Positions 42,801-52,766 of a DNA stretch of 64,000 nt are shown here, piece by piece. Both the position numbers and the translations under genes were made by a program. The stretch covers positions 1,064,046 to 1,128,045 of the forward strand of contig NW_017804576.1 of assembly GCF_001625305.1 (NCBI RefSeq). Reading direction: 5' to 3'. A model generated the notes under the pieces. That model did not search any database. It was not told where the DNA came from and saw only the letters and a program-made list of their open reading frames with translations. Position 1 is the first letter of the stretch, and each line of letters opens with the position of its first letter. Origin of the DNA: Branchiostoma belcheri. Its lineage: Eukaryota; Chordata; Leptocardii; Amphioxiformes; Branchiostomatidae.

Positions 42801-42940
42801 GCCTATGGCGATGTTTACTTGACTGGTAAAAGTGATTTTGTGTCTGATTTTGCTGCAGACACAAGGAGATGGCGCCCCACAAGTACATGGCTCTGGAACA
42901 GAAGATCCGCACAGATGGTCGACTATCGGACTACTTTTAA
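27841..42940 (+). CDS. DRC7: DRC7 (CCDC135), dynein regulatory complex subunit 7, 17 coding exons
   Basis: Exons: 27841-27980, 28626-28806, 31360-31485, 32281-32475, 32905-33063, 33765-33983, 34548-34670, 35017-35089, 35494-35622, 36074-36202, 37320-37543, 38663-38878, 39690-39800, 40318-40428, 41250-41444, 42037-42176 and 42859-42940 (TAA). Phases agree throughout, giving 850 codons; human DRC7 has 874. DRC7 is part of the nexin-dynein regulatory complex of motile cilia. Landmarks are FVSTTIRPTLLPFQELY, FDFATLLCSMLLGAGYDAYC (transglutaminase-like region), PDALHGLRIHCWVLVLSGKR, WNHQNYWVNMQDC, ARVDGLVKREETPTEMTE, ELDYLAPFLAQ and KQRLIDKANLIQSRFEK. The start at 27841 (GGGAAGATGG) has a good context; an in-frame ATG at 27745 would add 32 residues. 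The exon 10 donor, exon 11 acceptor and exon 12 acceptor are all affected by repeats. Confidence 0.93.
29507..29692 (-). mobile_element. Short repeat on the TTCACGGT word (copy 3)
   Basis: Read on the minus strand, it matches the framework of 12235-12433 (TTCCTGGACTTTCTTTTTCC, ATATAGTTC, TTTTTCTCAGG). The recurrent word is TTCACGGT/TTCACTGT. It is contained within the larger repeat 29262-31192. Confidence 0.5.
30046..30118 (-). repeat. tRNA-like SINE head
   Basis: On the minus strand, GATAGCTCGGTTGGTAACGC (A-box) and GAGTTCGAACCC (B-box) have normal tRNA spacing. The acceptor and T stems do not pair well, so this is a SINE-derived promoter rather than a tRNA gene. It lies inside repeat copy B in DRC7 intron 2. 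Confidence 0.55.
31880..32221. repeat. Large foldback MITE, about 150-bp arms
   Basis: The 342-bp segment is almost wholly self-complementary. The left arm ATTATGAAAAAATTAAACTG..TCCACAGC..GGTCAAAGG pairs with the right arm CCTTTGACC..GTCCACAG..GAACAGTTTAAG..CATAAT. The arms meet around a short GATATCGAC-containing centre near 32045-32060. It ends 59 bp before DRC7 exon 4 and has no coding capacity. Confidence 0.85.
36205..36457. mobile_element. MITE inserted at the DRC7 exon 10 splice donor
   Basis: The 17-bp inverted ends are AACACGTCGGCAGAACG on the left and the complement of AGCACGTCGGCAGAACG on the right. The 9-bp target duplication ATGAAAGGT lies at 36196-36204 and 36458-36466. A 9-bp duplication suggests a Mutator-like family. 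The left duplication contains the exon 10 end and donor (ATGAAAG|GT, with AACA from the element), and the right one an equivalent ATGAAAG|GTTCGT. A diverged relative is at 39840-40090. Confidence 0.88.
36480..37345 (+). repeat. Tandem array copying the intron 10/exon 11 boundary of DRC7
   Basis: Exon 11 starts at 37320 (GGTACAG|AGCACACCTACAAG). Its acceptor plus the first ~28 nt recur at about 36745, 36904 and 37058. Another unit, ending at 37206, has lost the exon part. Units of roughly 115-160 bp share AGTTAAAAAGACTTCCCAAA, TTCTAATATTGTGTTATTC and TATAGCACTAGCAGGACAAT. Upstream units are more diverged. Each retained acceptor is a potential decoy for exon 11. Confidence 0.88.
37575..37635 (-). 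repeat. LINE tail fragment, (GATACA)n family
   Basis: TCTGTATCTGTATCGG followed by CGCCCTTCGGCGTAACACAC is the reverse complement of the tails at 23640-23882 and 41480-41640. It is a short remnant in DRC7 intron 11. Confidence 0.5.
38230..38660 (+). mobile_element. LINE 3' end with (ATC)n tail abutting DRC7 exon 12
   Basis: One frame reads NRDKYRPIKCRTDRLRNSPI, then AYIVRLLSA-stop, like the C-termini of CR1-type reverse transcriptase proteins. About 240 bp of 3' UTR follows, ending TTTAATAAACC and (ATC)n. The tail CATCATCATCATCATTCACAG runs straight into the AG of the exon 12 acceptor at 38661-38662. Confidence 0.65.
39437..39648 (-). mobile_element. MITE built from TACGCTCTACG words, second copy
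   Basis: It is an inverted copy of 5343-5577. GGGGAGCCTGCAAGGGGG at the left and GGGCATGCGGGCCCCC at the right are flanked by TTACA on both sides. TACGCTCTACGTTGAATT-like units recur internally. It ends about 40 bp before the acceptor of DRC7 exon 13. Confidence 0.65.
39840..40090. mobile_element. Diverged relative of the 36205 MITE
   Basis: AGCACGTTGGCAGAACA at the start, CAACAGGCAAGATCCTGATG in the middle and AGTACGTTCTGTTGAC near the end match 36205-36457 throughout with many substitutions. No clean target duplication remains. It is in DRC7 intron 13. Confidence 0.6.
40098..40310 (-). repeat. LINE 3' tail, same family as 456-2250
   Basis: (GTTT)n followed by CCCCATTAGTG..ACTATTCTTCCTGGGGTC matches the tail and 3' UTR end at 456-525. 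Similarity is clear only to about 40175; the rest of the interval up to DRC7 exon 14 is unassigned. Confidence 0.5.
40660..40832 (+). repeat. Dispersed repeat tail, GTATTACCTGGATGTCTA family
   Basis: TTACTCAAGCAACTTAGATA, a TCGAGTAGCATCCAGTA stretch and CAATACCTGGATGTCTAGCC are shared with 11868-12024 and 12957-13115. It contains parts in both orientations and may be a rearranged or double insertion. Confidence 0.45.
41480..41640 (+). repeat. LINE 3' tail with (GATACA)n
   Basis: GTGTAACAAGTCATTCGGTG, GTGCCTGCGAAGCTGGTGTG and GATACAGATACAGATAC match the 3' UTR at 23640-23882. A repeat-tail fragment (GTTACTCAAGCAACTGGATT) follows at 41650-41755. Both are in DRC7 intron 15. Confidence 0.6.
42330..42640. 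repeat. Imperfect foldback repeat in DRC7 intron 16
   Basis: ACAAGAAATTGGACT at about 42350 pairs with AGTCCAATTTCTTGT at about 42560, with AGTCTTTGTC/GACAAAGACT further in. CTTCATAATGACTTCTACCA at the right end recurs near 21768, and a similar AATTTCCAACACAAGAAACT block is at 8870. It appears to be a dispersed non-autonomous element. Confidence 0.5.
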
Positions 42941-45900
42941 ATTGCTGCACAGATTGCACTTCCTCCAAAGAACGACAACTGGTGTTTAAATATATATGAT
43001 ATTACAATTTAAAAAAATTCTACATGCACAACTCTCTTTATGTATCACTTGGTCTTCCTGATTTATTTCACAAATAAAAAAAAGGATGAAATGTATATGT
43101 TTAGGACATGATTGTATAGAGTTAACTGAATGTTTTAAAGTGTTACGATGTAAGATAGAATGGCACTTTTGCTCTGTAAAGTTTACCGGTGGGTCTCAGA
43201 TGATGTACATAGTGCAACACAAAAATATTGCTTAAAAAATAAAGCTTTTCCAAACGTTCATGGAGATGTTTCTTTTTAGTTTTTGTGTTGTGATTTTATG
43301 GACACCTACTGCAGAGTTGTGTTGTCAAAACTTTCTTCCTTCTTCTGTAAATAACATAAGCTAAGCAAGGCGGCACTACTTAGCCAATGCTTACTGCCTT
43401 GCCACCATAGGATCTGCTTGGATATATGATCAAGAATTTACAGATTGGCACAATGGAAACTTCAGCACCAAGGACATGTAATACCTCTAAAGTTTGTTAC
43501 AATAGACCTAATGATACACATACAAACCTGATCCTTATCTGTTTAGATATTAATTTTTGCCATATTTGATCATACAATGTATGCACTCACAGTTTATCAA
43601 GTATGTATGCAGCATGGGAATCTTTCGAGTTTATGATGTTTACATTTCACTGGCTCCAGGACGGCTTGTTTCTTCTAATGTATTCATTTCACAGATTGTG
43701 TCATACCCTAATTAAACATGATGAGGGTGTGTTAAAAAAGTACATTTCATACCAGTGATTCCACATAGTATAGTTAGTAAATTCAACTACACGTAGTGTT
43801 CCAAATACAAACGTACTGGTATGCAGATTTTGCCAACGTCGCTAGGAGGCACCAAGTTACCACCCTCAGTCACATCTTCTGCAATAGTAATACCACGCCA
43901 AAATTACTACATGTACTAGTGTTACCTGACTTCACATAAATACACATAACAGAACTTAATTGAAAGAAGGCCGAAGGCATTTAGTTCGCACCTCTCAAAG
44001 CACACGCCTGAGCCTCTATCCTGGTCTTCTCGATCGAAACCTCGACAGGGGCAACGACCGCCTACAGGCCTAACCAAAAACAGCCGGCCCGGGAATTCAG
44101 ACCGAGCTACGTTGTCGCGACCTTGGTGGGAAAGGTTGGAACATGTATGGGCGTGTGCGCCCCACCCAACTACTCAAGGATCATGCTAAATAATATATAA
44201 TTATCTACACTGATGTACACTGCTGCTATTGGCGATTGATTTTCCTGTATCCCATCGCAAAGTTGGCACCTATTTCGCCACCGCTCTGGCTGCGAATCAG
44301 GATCTATTATTATTTTGTTGAGGAGATCATCATGTAATTGCTGGACCAGGCGACTTGCACTTGAAACCCAAGTCGAGTCACCCGCCCGACACACGGAAAA
44401 TGCACCAACTATAATAAGCGCGAGGGTGCAGTCCTTATCAAATTCTGTACTGTGTCGGACTATTTCGGGACCCGACAACAAATTTAGAAAGCGGGGCCTT
44501 GTGTTGGAATGGTCTGGTATGAACGTTAATACATTAATACTTCAGGTTGTCGGTCTCTTCTAGTTTCTGGGAACTACACACCGTGAATTCGAAGACTCGA
44601 ACTCACGGCGAGCCCGTGTTGTCACAACTTTACCAGAAACTTTTCTCCCGAGGTGGTTTTTGAAAATCGGATTTAAACCCCTAAAAAAACGGTTAATTTG
44701 CGTTCACACCAGCTTAAATAAAAACCGTTTTCTGAAAAACCGGTTGAAACCGCTAAATATAAGTCTGGTATGAACAGGGTCTATAGTTTACCTGGGATCG
44801 AGTTGCATGTTTTACTGTGTGAGAATAATCGATTGTATCACATCTGTCCCGGCTCAGTAAAGTTCACGATTGACCCAATAAATCAACTTTATTTACATCG
44901 GAGATCAGCAATTGGTAGTCTGTCGTCTATATGGCAAAGAGCTATTGTATGCTGGTTGCTGGTGTGAGTTTAGCAGAAATAAACGGGCCCAACTGTACTA
45001 GTAGGACTGTACTATGATAGTCCTATTATCGTCCTGTTGGCCAATTGGACGGAGGAGGATCAGGTATAGAAGAGTATAGGCTGTAATTCGATGAACGTTA
45101 TGTGTATGTTGCTTCTCATGCTCTGTAAAGCCAAAGGTGATGAACTGTTCACATAGCCAAACTCGGGCCAGATATATATACAACATGACCATGTATTACA
45201 ATTTCTGTATCTGTATTGGTGCAGCCGATTTTATCACCCTTCGACGTAACACAATAGCTTTGCAGGCACGCGGCGCGGCGGCAACTACACCGAAGGGACC
45301 GTTGTCCCTGATTTTTAACCTCCTTGGTTACTCCTATCTCAAATCTCATTTCGAGCGCTAACCTTGTGAGTTAGAAACTGGCCCGACCCCCAGATTTCAA
45401 TGCCGGTAGTAACCTCTCGAGCCCAACCAAACCACCTTGACCCCACACTAGTGTACGTACTTGGGTTTCCTGTCTCCATACTCTCGAAAGATGATAAACA
45501 AATTGTCGGACATCATTCGTTATTTGTGATACATGTACTATATTAGTGTGAACTTTGAAACCACTCATGTACGCCCAACATCAGATCTGGCTTTTGTACT
45601 TCCAAGTTGTCAAAACGCTCGCACGTAACAGTAAACGTAACTATATACGAGCTCGTAACATTGGCATCGGGTGTTTTCGCGTGACGTCACAACCTTCTCA
45701 AGTTCAACTTCAAGCGATAAAATTGCAGCTTCAATAGTCTGAATGAGTCAAACTTGTTAATAATATATGTAGGAAAATCTGAAAAAAATGTACATTTTCT
45801 TCCCGGTCGAGCTTGCTACAGCTATATATATAACTCCGTTGTTTCAATCTGGAAATGCTGACATTATCGAACGGTACAGAAAATATTATGTTACCGGTCA

Positions 45901-47027
45901 TGGCATGAACATTCCGAATGGCTATTGAGTCAGTTTAGGTAGCGTCTGGGCAGGGCTGTCGCTTTGAAACATCGGGACGTTTATAGTAACATCGGATACG
46001 CTTTTAGAAGCTTGCCTTGTAGCGAATCATAGATAGCGTTCGCGGTCATTAGTTTAATTTTAAGTTCAACTAAATAAAAAGATCTTATTAATAATATTTA
46101 TTCATCATATCAGTACGTGTGTCTAGTCACACGGTACAATTTGACTTTATGTGCATACATGAGCAGTTAGATCTATCCATCGTGTTTTGTAAACGAATCT
46201 TTTTCACAATAAACACACATCAACCTAATCTCGTTGACCTGAGCATTGTTCAAACTTGACAAATCATGAACCTTGACCGTGTTTCTCTTTGCCTACTAAA
46301 GTGTCACCAAAGATTGTGTTTAGTTCATGATGAATAAAGAAGTAGGCGAGGGCCATCAACACCCGGGATAGGAATGTTTATATTCGCTTCATTTTCAATA
46401 AATAATCCTGAGATATTGTTTAGTGACATTTTGAACCTCCTTGATTTGACAAAATAAGTTTGTCGCATATTTAGGCCATTGATGCAACTTTACTAGTTAA
46501 AACGCATTACGGCAAACCGTACAAATCATGAAAGTGTCTATATTCGCTTCATTTTCAATAAATAATGAAGAAATCCTGAAAAAATTGCTTATTTGACATT
46601 TGATTTGACAAAATAAGTTTGTCGCGTTTTTAGGCCATCGATGCGACCTTTACTATTTTTAATATCGCATTACGACAAACCGTACGCAGATCATGAATGA
46701 AAAACAAATCTATGTGTTTGTTACTATATTTTGACCGTGAACCTCCCCTTGCAGGTGGCGCAGTGGTTTAAACTTCCTGCTGATGCGAGTGTTCGGGGGT
46801 GCTGATCAGCCCGTCGATTCTCCCCAGTCGGGCTGTGGGCTCTGGGCGGTCACGTGGGCGTGTTATTTCTTGGCGGGGTCATCCCGTCGCTAGAGCAGGA
46901 CCGAGTCGCGCCGAGTCTCTTCCGCCGAACACCACGCCTGAGCCTGCCGTACCCTGGTCCCGAGCCGGTACGCGCTGGGCTGCCCCGACCCTGTGACTTT
47001 GGCACCCACACGGAACCAGTGTCCACC
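42941..47027. other. DRC7-actinin intergenic region
   Basis: The first ~300 bp are DRC7 3' UTR, with AATAAA at 43073-43078 and 43238-43243. A minus-strand LINE tail fragment (CTGTATCTGTATTGG, then CCCTTCGACGTAACAC) lies at 45203-45300, and a 160-bp tandem duplication at 46381-46700. No other gene was found. The last few hundred bases should contain the alpha-actinin promoter and 5' UTR. Short reading frames here show no recognisable similarity. Confidence 0.6.
46381..46700 (+). repeat. Two-copy 160-bp tandem duplication upstream of actinin
   Basis: TATTCGCTTCATTTTCAATA begins both copies, at 46381 and 46541. Later shared blocks are TTTGACAAAATAAGTTTGTC and CGCATTACGRCAAACCGTAC. The copies differ by several substitutions and small indels, so the duplication is not recent. 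It ends about 330 bp before the actinin start codon. Confidence 0.8.
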
Positions 47028-47132
47028 ATGGCGGAGTACGAGTATGAATACGACCAGGAATACATGGGACAGGAGGACGAGTGGGAGCGGGAAGGATTGC
47101 TCGACCCCGCCTGGGAGCGCCAACAGAGGAAG
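47028..47132 (+). CDS. ACTN: Alpha-actinin, first coding exon (partial gene)
   Basis: The exon encodes MAEYEYEYDQEYMGQEDEWE then REGLLDPAWERQQRK (35 codons) and stops at a GT donor in phase 0. Human ACTN1 starts [35 protein letters not shown] and continues TFTAWCNSHL in the first calponin-homology domain. Alpha-actinin is an antiparallel dimer that crosslinks actin filaments at Z-discs, stress fibres and adhesions. The start context CCACCATGGC is strong. No TFTAWCN-like exon appears before 64000, so intron 1 is at least 16.8 kb. Which vertebrate ACTN paralogue it corresponds to cannot be said; amphioxus is expected to have the pre-duplication gene. Confidence 0.85.
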
Positions 47133-50100
47133 GTCGGTACTACTGGTCAAACCGAGCCCGTATGCAGAAAACGTAGCTTTAGGCGAGCAAACGCCCACAT
47201 CTAGCGCCCTTTTCGACGATTTATAGCCCCGATTTTATTGTGTGCATTCGTCTAGAATGTTCCGTATGTGCAACGGTTTTGTAGTACTTTTGAATTTGAA
47301 AATCGAAGCGGCCAACATGGCTGAAAGTCAAACAAGTTGGGTAGCGTGACTAAAAATAGTCGCATAGTTGGCTCCCAGAAACATTCGGCACGGTCAGCTC
47401 CAAATTAGGAAGTGCATAACATTGATAGAGCCTTGAATCGCCCCTCATATGTGCAGTATGTGCCCGCAAATATACAATAGCCAGGATTTCAGGTGAAGAA
47501 AATGAGCAACAAGGGGTAAAGCAGGCGATCTGGAGTGCTCTCGAGCTGACGTCATCAACTGGTATGACCGAAAATGTGCCTCCCTTTCTCGGTATATCAA
47601 CATAGTATGTACCAGAAAAACCGACCGGATTTCTTTGCAAAGGACACAGATTAAAGAAGACGTTTACGATGGTCATCCTTTGTGTTGTGTTGAAGCAATT
47701 AATTTAGTTCTACACGACCAGTTTTTGAGAAGAAAAACCATTTGCTCAGCATGATCAAACCTTTTGCAACGTATATGGACAAAACTTCTCAGATATGCTC
47801 TTTTATTAGCCATGGACAGACCCCATGTGAGTTCATAGGAAAATGGTGCCCTTCGTATAATTCTGCCTATTGAGATTGGTACGAATAGGCAGAGTTTCCT
47901 ACGAGCTGGTTTTACTATTACGACCAGGGTTTTAGAGTAGTGCCTATGTCAACATATTTTTGATTGGGTTTCAAATTAAAAATAGAACAGGGTACAATAT
48001 TACACCAGTTGGGTGCACACCACTGCTGAGTTGGGTCACCTAATCATGGACGGGTATCAGGCTCATACCATTCCATTGTTTGTCCTAAACAAGATGGGCA
48101 AATCAAGAAGCACGTCTGATGGTTTGCCCGAAGAAATTATACCCCGTTCGAGGCGTGACCCACACCACTCTCCCAGCCAAGCATGTTTAAATTTTGGTGC
48201 AGGTTCCATGTCCGAATATTTACTAAGTACGTGGTGTCATTCCTGTGGAATGTTTGAGATGCCGTGCGCAGGAACCGCTGGCTTGTTGGGAATCCGGCCA
48301 GTGTGTTGGAAAAGATGTTTGGATCTGCTCACAATCGAGGGGTTGGGAAGGCAGCATGTGCCCTCAGCTTGGTCTTGAGGCTTCCGGCTTGAGGATGGCC
48401 CTTGTAAGGAAACTCTGCAAGTGGTATTGAATTGCCCGTGACCATAAATGGGCACCAACTCCAACCCCATGTGTCCCCTAAGTATTTAAATCACACCAAC
48501 AGAACACTGGCTGCCAAGGAAATCAGTCGGAAACCAGTGACTTGAGTGAGGGCAACCGCTCTGTTTGGAAAAAGGAAATGTTTTCGCATTGGGAATGTGA
48601 CTTTAGCCCCATGAGGGAATACTTGTCTGTCCAGGCTTTTTTATTGATTACAAGGAACCAACAGTAAAATTGAAAAGAGGATGGGAAATTTTACGTTTTG
48701 TTGACAACAACAAAGCAGTCTCTGTTTGAGGAGGAATTCACAGTCAACATTGCTATTTCCTGCTGAATGTTTCACTTTATTGTTTTCCCCCTCGTGGTGG
48801 TAAATCTGGTGGAAATAAAATAAAATACAAGAAGTCAGCTCTCACGCTGTATTTTACGTTGGTTTGCTGTTGTGTTGAGTGGGTTTAGCGTCTGGCGTGG
48901 GACACACCTTTGTGATTGGTATATCAGGTGTCAAGAGCAGGCTTGGCAAAACCTGCACAGGTGATTCTTAAGAGGCTAACCTTGAAGTACGTCCCAAAGT
49001 CACTTGTTGTAAGCTTTTTATTCCTGTCAACAGAAGGAAACGGGTATGGATGGGGAAAAACGTCCAGTCATGGGAAGGGAACTGGCGCTATAGCGCCAAT
49101 GAGAAACGCACTCACTTTCTGACGAGAGGGTACTTACTGTGCTGCATAGTAAATATTGACTTATTTTGGACCCCTTTTGTAATTTTGCATGTGATACCAG
49201 GCCAATGGTGCGCTTGGGGGTGGGATGAAAGCGTCTCTGTGTTCCTGTGTTGGCTCGGGGTAGCTGTAACGCTAGGTGAAGCATGGAAGGGAGATAGAAT
49301 GGGCACACTGGCCAGGAATTTCTTTGCAGAACAGTTCCGCTGTAAATTTCTGTCATTCGTACGATATTAATTGTGCCGGGGAGACATCCTACTTGAACTG
49401 CACATGTTTTCACATGAGTACACTTTTGGGGTTTAAACTGTGGTTTAATGTTGTGATATGTAGTTTGGTCAGGAGAGTCTTGTAGTGAAACATGAGACTG
49501 AACTAACACTACAGGCTTAGAAGCAGGTCCCCTGGACACTTCCACACTGGCCTGGTAATGGTGGGAGGGGTGGGGCATGTCCAGTGTCCAGTGTAGACAT
49601 AAGAATAGATAACCTGGCTTGGTTGGTCCTGAATTACTGGGTCTACAGATTATTGGCATTGTTTGGCACCATCCCCTTTTGTTAGATAACAACCGTGGAG
49701 AAATTCTTCATTTCAAGTCATTCCAAGTGTCGTATCTTTTCTCTGCTACAAGACAAACATGCAATGGTTGGTGTGGTTTGCAAAGTGTCTCTGTCCTCGG
49801 GCATTTGTCACAGTATTGCAGCAGCAGCATTTAGCATATAGTACTGGTCGGTATGTTTGTAGCATTGCATTTTCCCGGTAAACCGGTAACAATGTGGGTG
49901 TGGCCGTTCGCATTGAAGAACAGAAGACACAAAGAATAAATGCCCAGATTGGAAATTAATGGGCACGATGATACATACAGATAGTAGAACCTGTCTGGTG
50001 CAATTGTCCCTGATGAACTGTGAACAATAGCAGAATTAGTTCTCAAATACAACCATACAGCTGCTTGGTAATTGTTCTCCCATCCCATCCCATTTTTTTT

Positions 50101-52711
50101 TCTGTATATAAATACGTGCATCTTGATTACCTCATTGCAGGATAATCCACAAAAGGAAGATTGGAAAAGAGGAATGGAAACTATGGAACTGAAATTTCTT
50201 AGTCAACCATAATGGACTGGTGAAACTGCCAGCTTGTAGGGAACGGTATGGAAACAAACTTTTGATCAGCGAGTTCCTGTATCTGAGTCTGTCTGCCAAC
50301 TCCCCGGTAGGAATAACGCCGGTGTGAGTAAGAATGTTAGATCAAACAGGAAATCATGATCAAAGTAAAAGTCATGAGTCACAGGCCCTGTGTGCAATCT
50401 TTCCCCCATGCCCAAATAAGGCATGATTGCCACCTCACCTGTGACAATAGTTGTAATCACAAGACTTGATGGCTTGTGTTACAGAAGGATTAGATGTCAG
50501 CCTGGCATTTCAGGGCCACAAAGAGAGAAACACTGCCAGATAGCTCACAACACCCGACTGGCCTGATTCTAGTCCAGGAATTCGTGGCTATTCAAAATAA
50601 GAGGACTAACGGAAAGTCTGTGTTGGCACTGAGTAACCTCAAGACTGAACACACTCCCCATTCTTGCGCTGCAGAGAAAAGTTGTGTTGAGCTGTATGTA
50701 AAAATATTTTCCTGTGGAACTCCATGGATGTGTGTAACAATGATAAGATTGTAGTGATAACGAGCTGCAAGGTACTTGAACCAAGGCCACAGTGCCAGTC
50801 AAGTGTTCAATGCAATCAGCATGTCATATCGAAGACCTGACCATAATATTGATTATTCATTTGCAATATAACACTAGAAAAGCCTGAGCACTTTGGGGAC
50901 ACAATAGACAGAACATTCGTCATAACGATAACAACAAAAGATGACACCCCTTCCAGGAATGGCAAGATTTTTCAGTTTTCTCAAGATAGCCCTCCTCAGA
51001 AGAATCTTGATATTCGGAGGCGAGGAACGTTTCAAACCCAAGGTGACAGGTGGAATGTTGGTACAACTCCAAGAGTCGTTGGCCATTACCCCTTTTATTG
51101 CAAATGGCTGGGCTTCATTCAGCAGAGAGCCAGTTCATTGACGTGAAATATCCCTCAGCAGATGTGTTTTCAGACCAAAGATCTTGCTATGATACTAAAC
51201 ATTGAGAACTTCGCTGTCCCTCAGATTTTGTTGGTACTCTGTATTATTTAATGTCGTAAAATCAGGCAAAAAGAAGTAGTACTTGTGCACATTCTATATA
51301 ACTTATGTTGCGTTTCACTCATCGCAGTTGTTTACCAATTGGCCACGAACTCGAGGCATGACCCCCCTCCCGTATAATTACGTGGGTTATTTAGAATCGG
51401 TGTGTGCACAAGGTGAGTAGTGCAGCTCTTGGCAACAGACTTGTTTGGTTAGATAAGTTGAGATCTTACCCGAAGCAGATTCAAACTTTGCCCTTATTGA
51501 AAGAATTTTCCCAATTGCTTCAAGATGGTTTTGGAGCCGGTCAAGTGCATTTGAGAGTTCACTCTGTTTGCTGTGTTCTGTCAGTATTATTAGTTTGGTG
51601 CTGCTGTCAACACCAGTTAACTTGAATCAATATGAAGCTCTGAACCTGAAAACACTGGGAACACTGTTCCTTGGTCCATGATGTTTGTAGTTTGAGTTTA
51701 GGGAATGTTGAAATTCTCAACAACTCATTTGAGATACTGGCAGAAAATGATTCTCATAGGACGCTAATGGCCTTTATTTGTAAACTGTATACTGTATGTG
51801 TCTTTTGAATTCAGGATACAGGTATGCAATTCAAGATGATAGAAAGTAAAGCTATGTACGAAAGGAAAAGGCCTTGCACAAATTATACAAACTAGACAAC
51901 TTGAGCTCTTCTTAGCTAGGTCTCATTGGCTAACTGAAATGTTCAGCTGTTTACAGACTGCTAACATATCACATGTGAATTTGTATTGCAAGCAATACCT
52001 GGCTATTTGGGTGTTCACTCACTCACTCACTCACCGTGTACGTTTATATGTGGAAGTATTTGATTATTCGAGATTCTTGTGTAAAATACAGCTCCTTCGG
52101 CCCCTTGCTATATACATATCTGTGATATTTGATACCTATAGAGCCATGTCAGATATATAGGCTATTGCTGCCTTATGGTGGTATAACCGTGCTGTATCTA
52201 TTAATAGTAGAGCTGTTGGTGGCTGGAAATATGAGAAGATGGGATGGGTCTGGGTATTTATGGCAGGGAGAGAGAGAGTGGAAGGAAGTCTCTGGGTCGG
52301 TCCATGTGGGAAGTCAGGGACCAAACAGCAGCAGGAAGGAAGCCCACCACATGGTGCAAACAGACAGATAGCCAGGCCGCCTGGCGTGTTGTTGTTACAT
52401 TTGTGTGTCTGAACCCCGTGCCGAAACCGCACCGCACTGCTGGAAAACAAAGTATCACTGCTGCATCTGCAGTACTACTACAAGGCTTTGTTTTTTTCAA
52501 AGGCCGGTCTCGGCGGGCGCTCTGTTCTTGTTCTGGTGTTATCTGAGGGCTGCAGACCGGCCGCGAGGTCACGGCCACTGTCGGGTGCGGCGGGGCAGCT
52601 CAGATCTAGCTCTCCTTCCCTGTCTGCTTATCTGCACAGGGTCGGGGACGGGACGGGCGGAAAATCATCAGTTTATTACCAGATGAAAGTGGCTGAAGAG
52701 CTATGATAATC
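47133..52711. other. Alpha-actinin intron 1, left part
   Basis: No exon, RNA gene or clear transposon was recognised in these 5.6 kb. Reading frames such as the 221-codon one at 49027-49692 on the minus strand show no family motifs. Short CTCACTCACTCA repeats occur near 52018. Repeat density appears lower than in the TTC27 and DRC7 introns. The region may hold actinin regulatory sequence, but none could be identified by eye. Confidence 0.5.
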
Positions 52712-52766
52712 TAGCCTCTACCAGGCTTCTGGAGGCGGCTGGAAAGAGTGGAAATTGGCCAAATAG

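Noticed and set aside
46854-47226. Actinin start further upstream (frames opening near 46854)
   Set aside because: The residues before MAEYEYEYD have no similarity to actinin, and the ATG at 47028 has a strong context.
49027-49692. 221-codon open frame on the minus strand in the actinin intron
   Set aside because: It has no family motif, the composition looks like chance, there are no splice partners, and the opposite strand is equally open.
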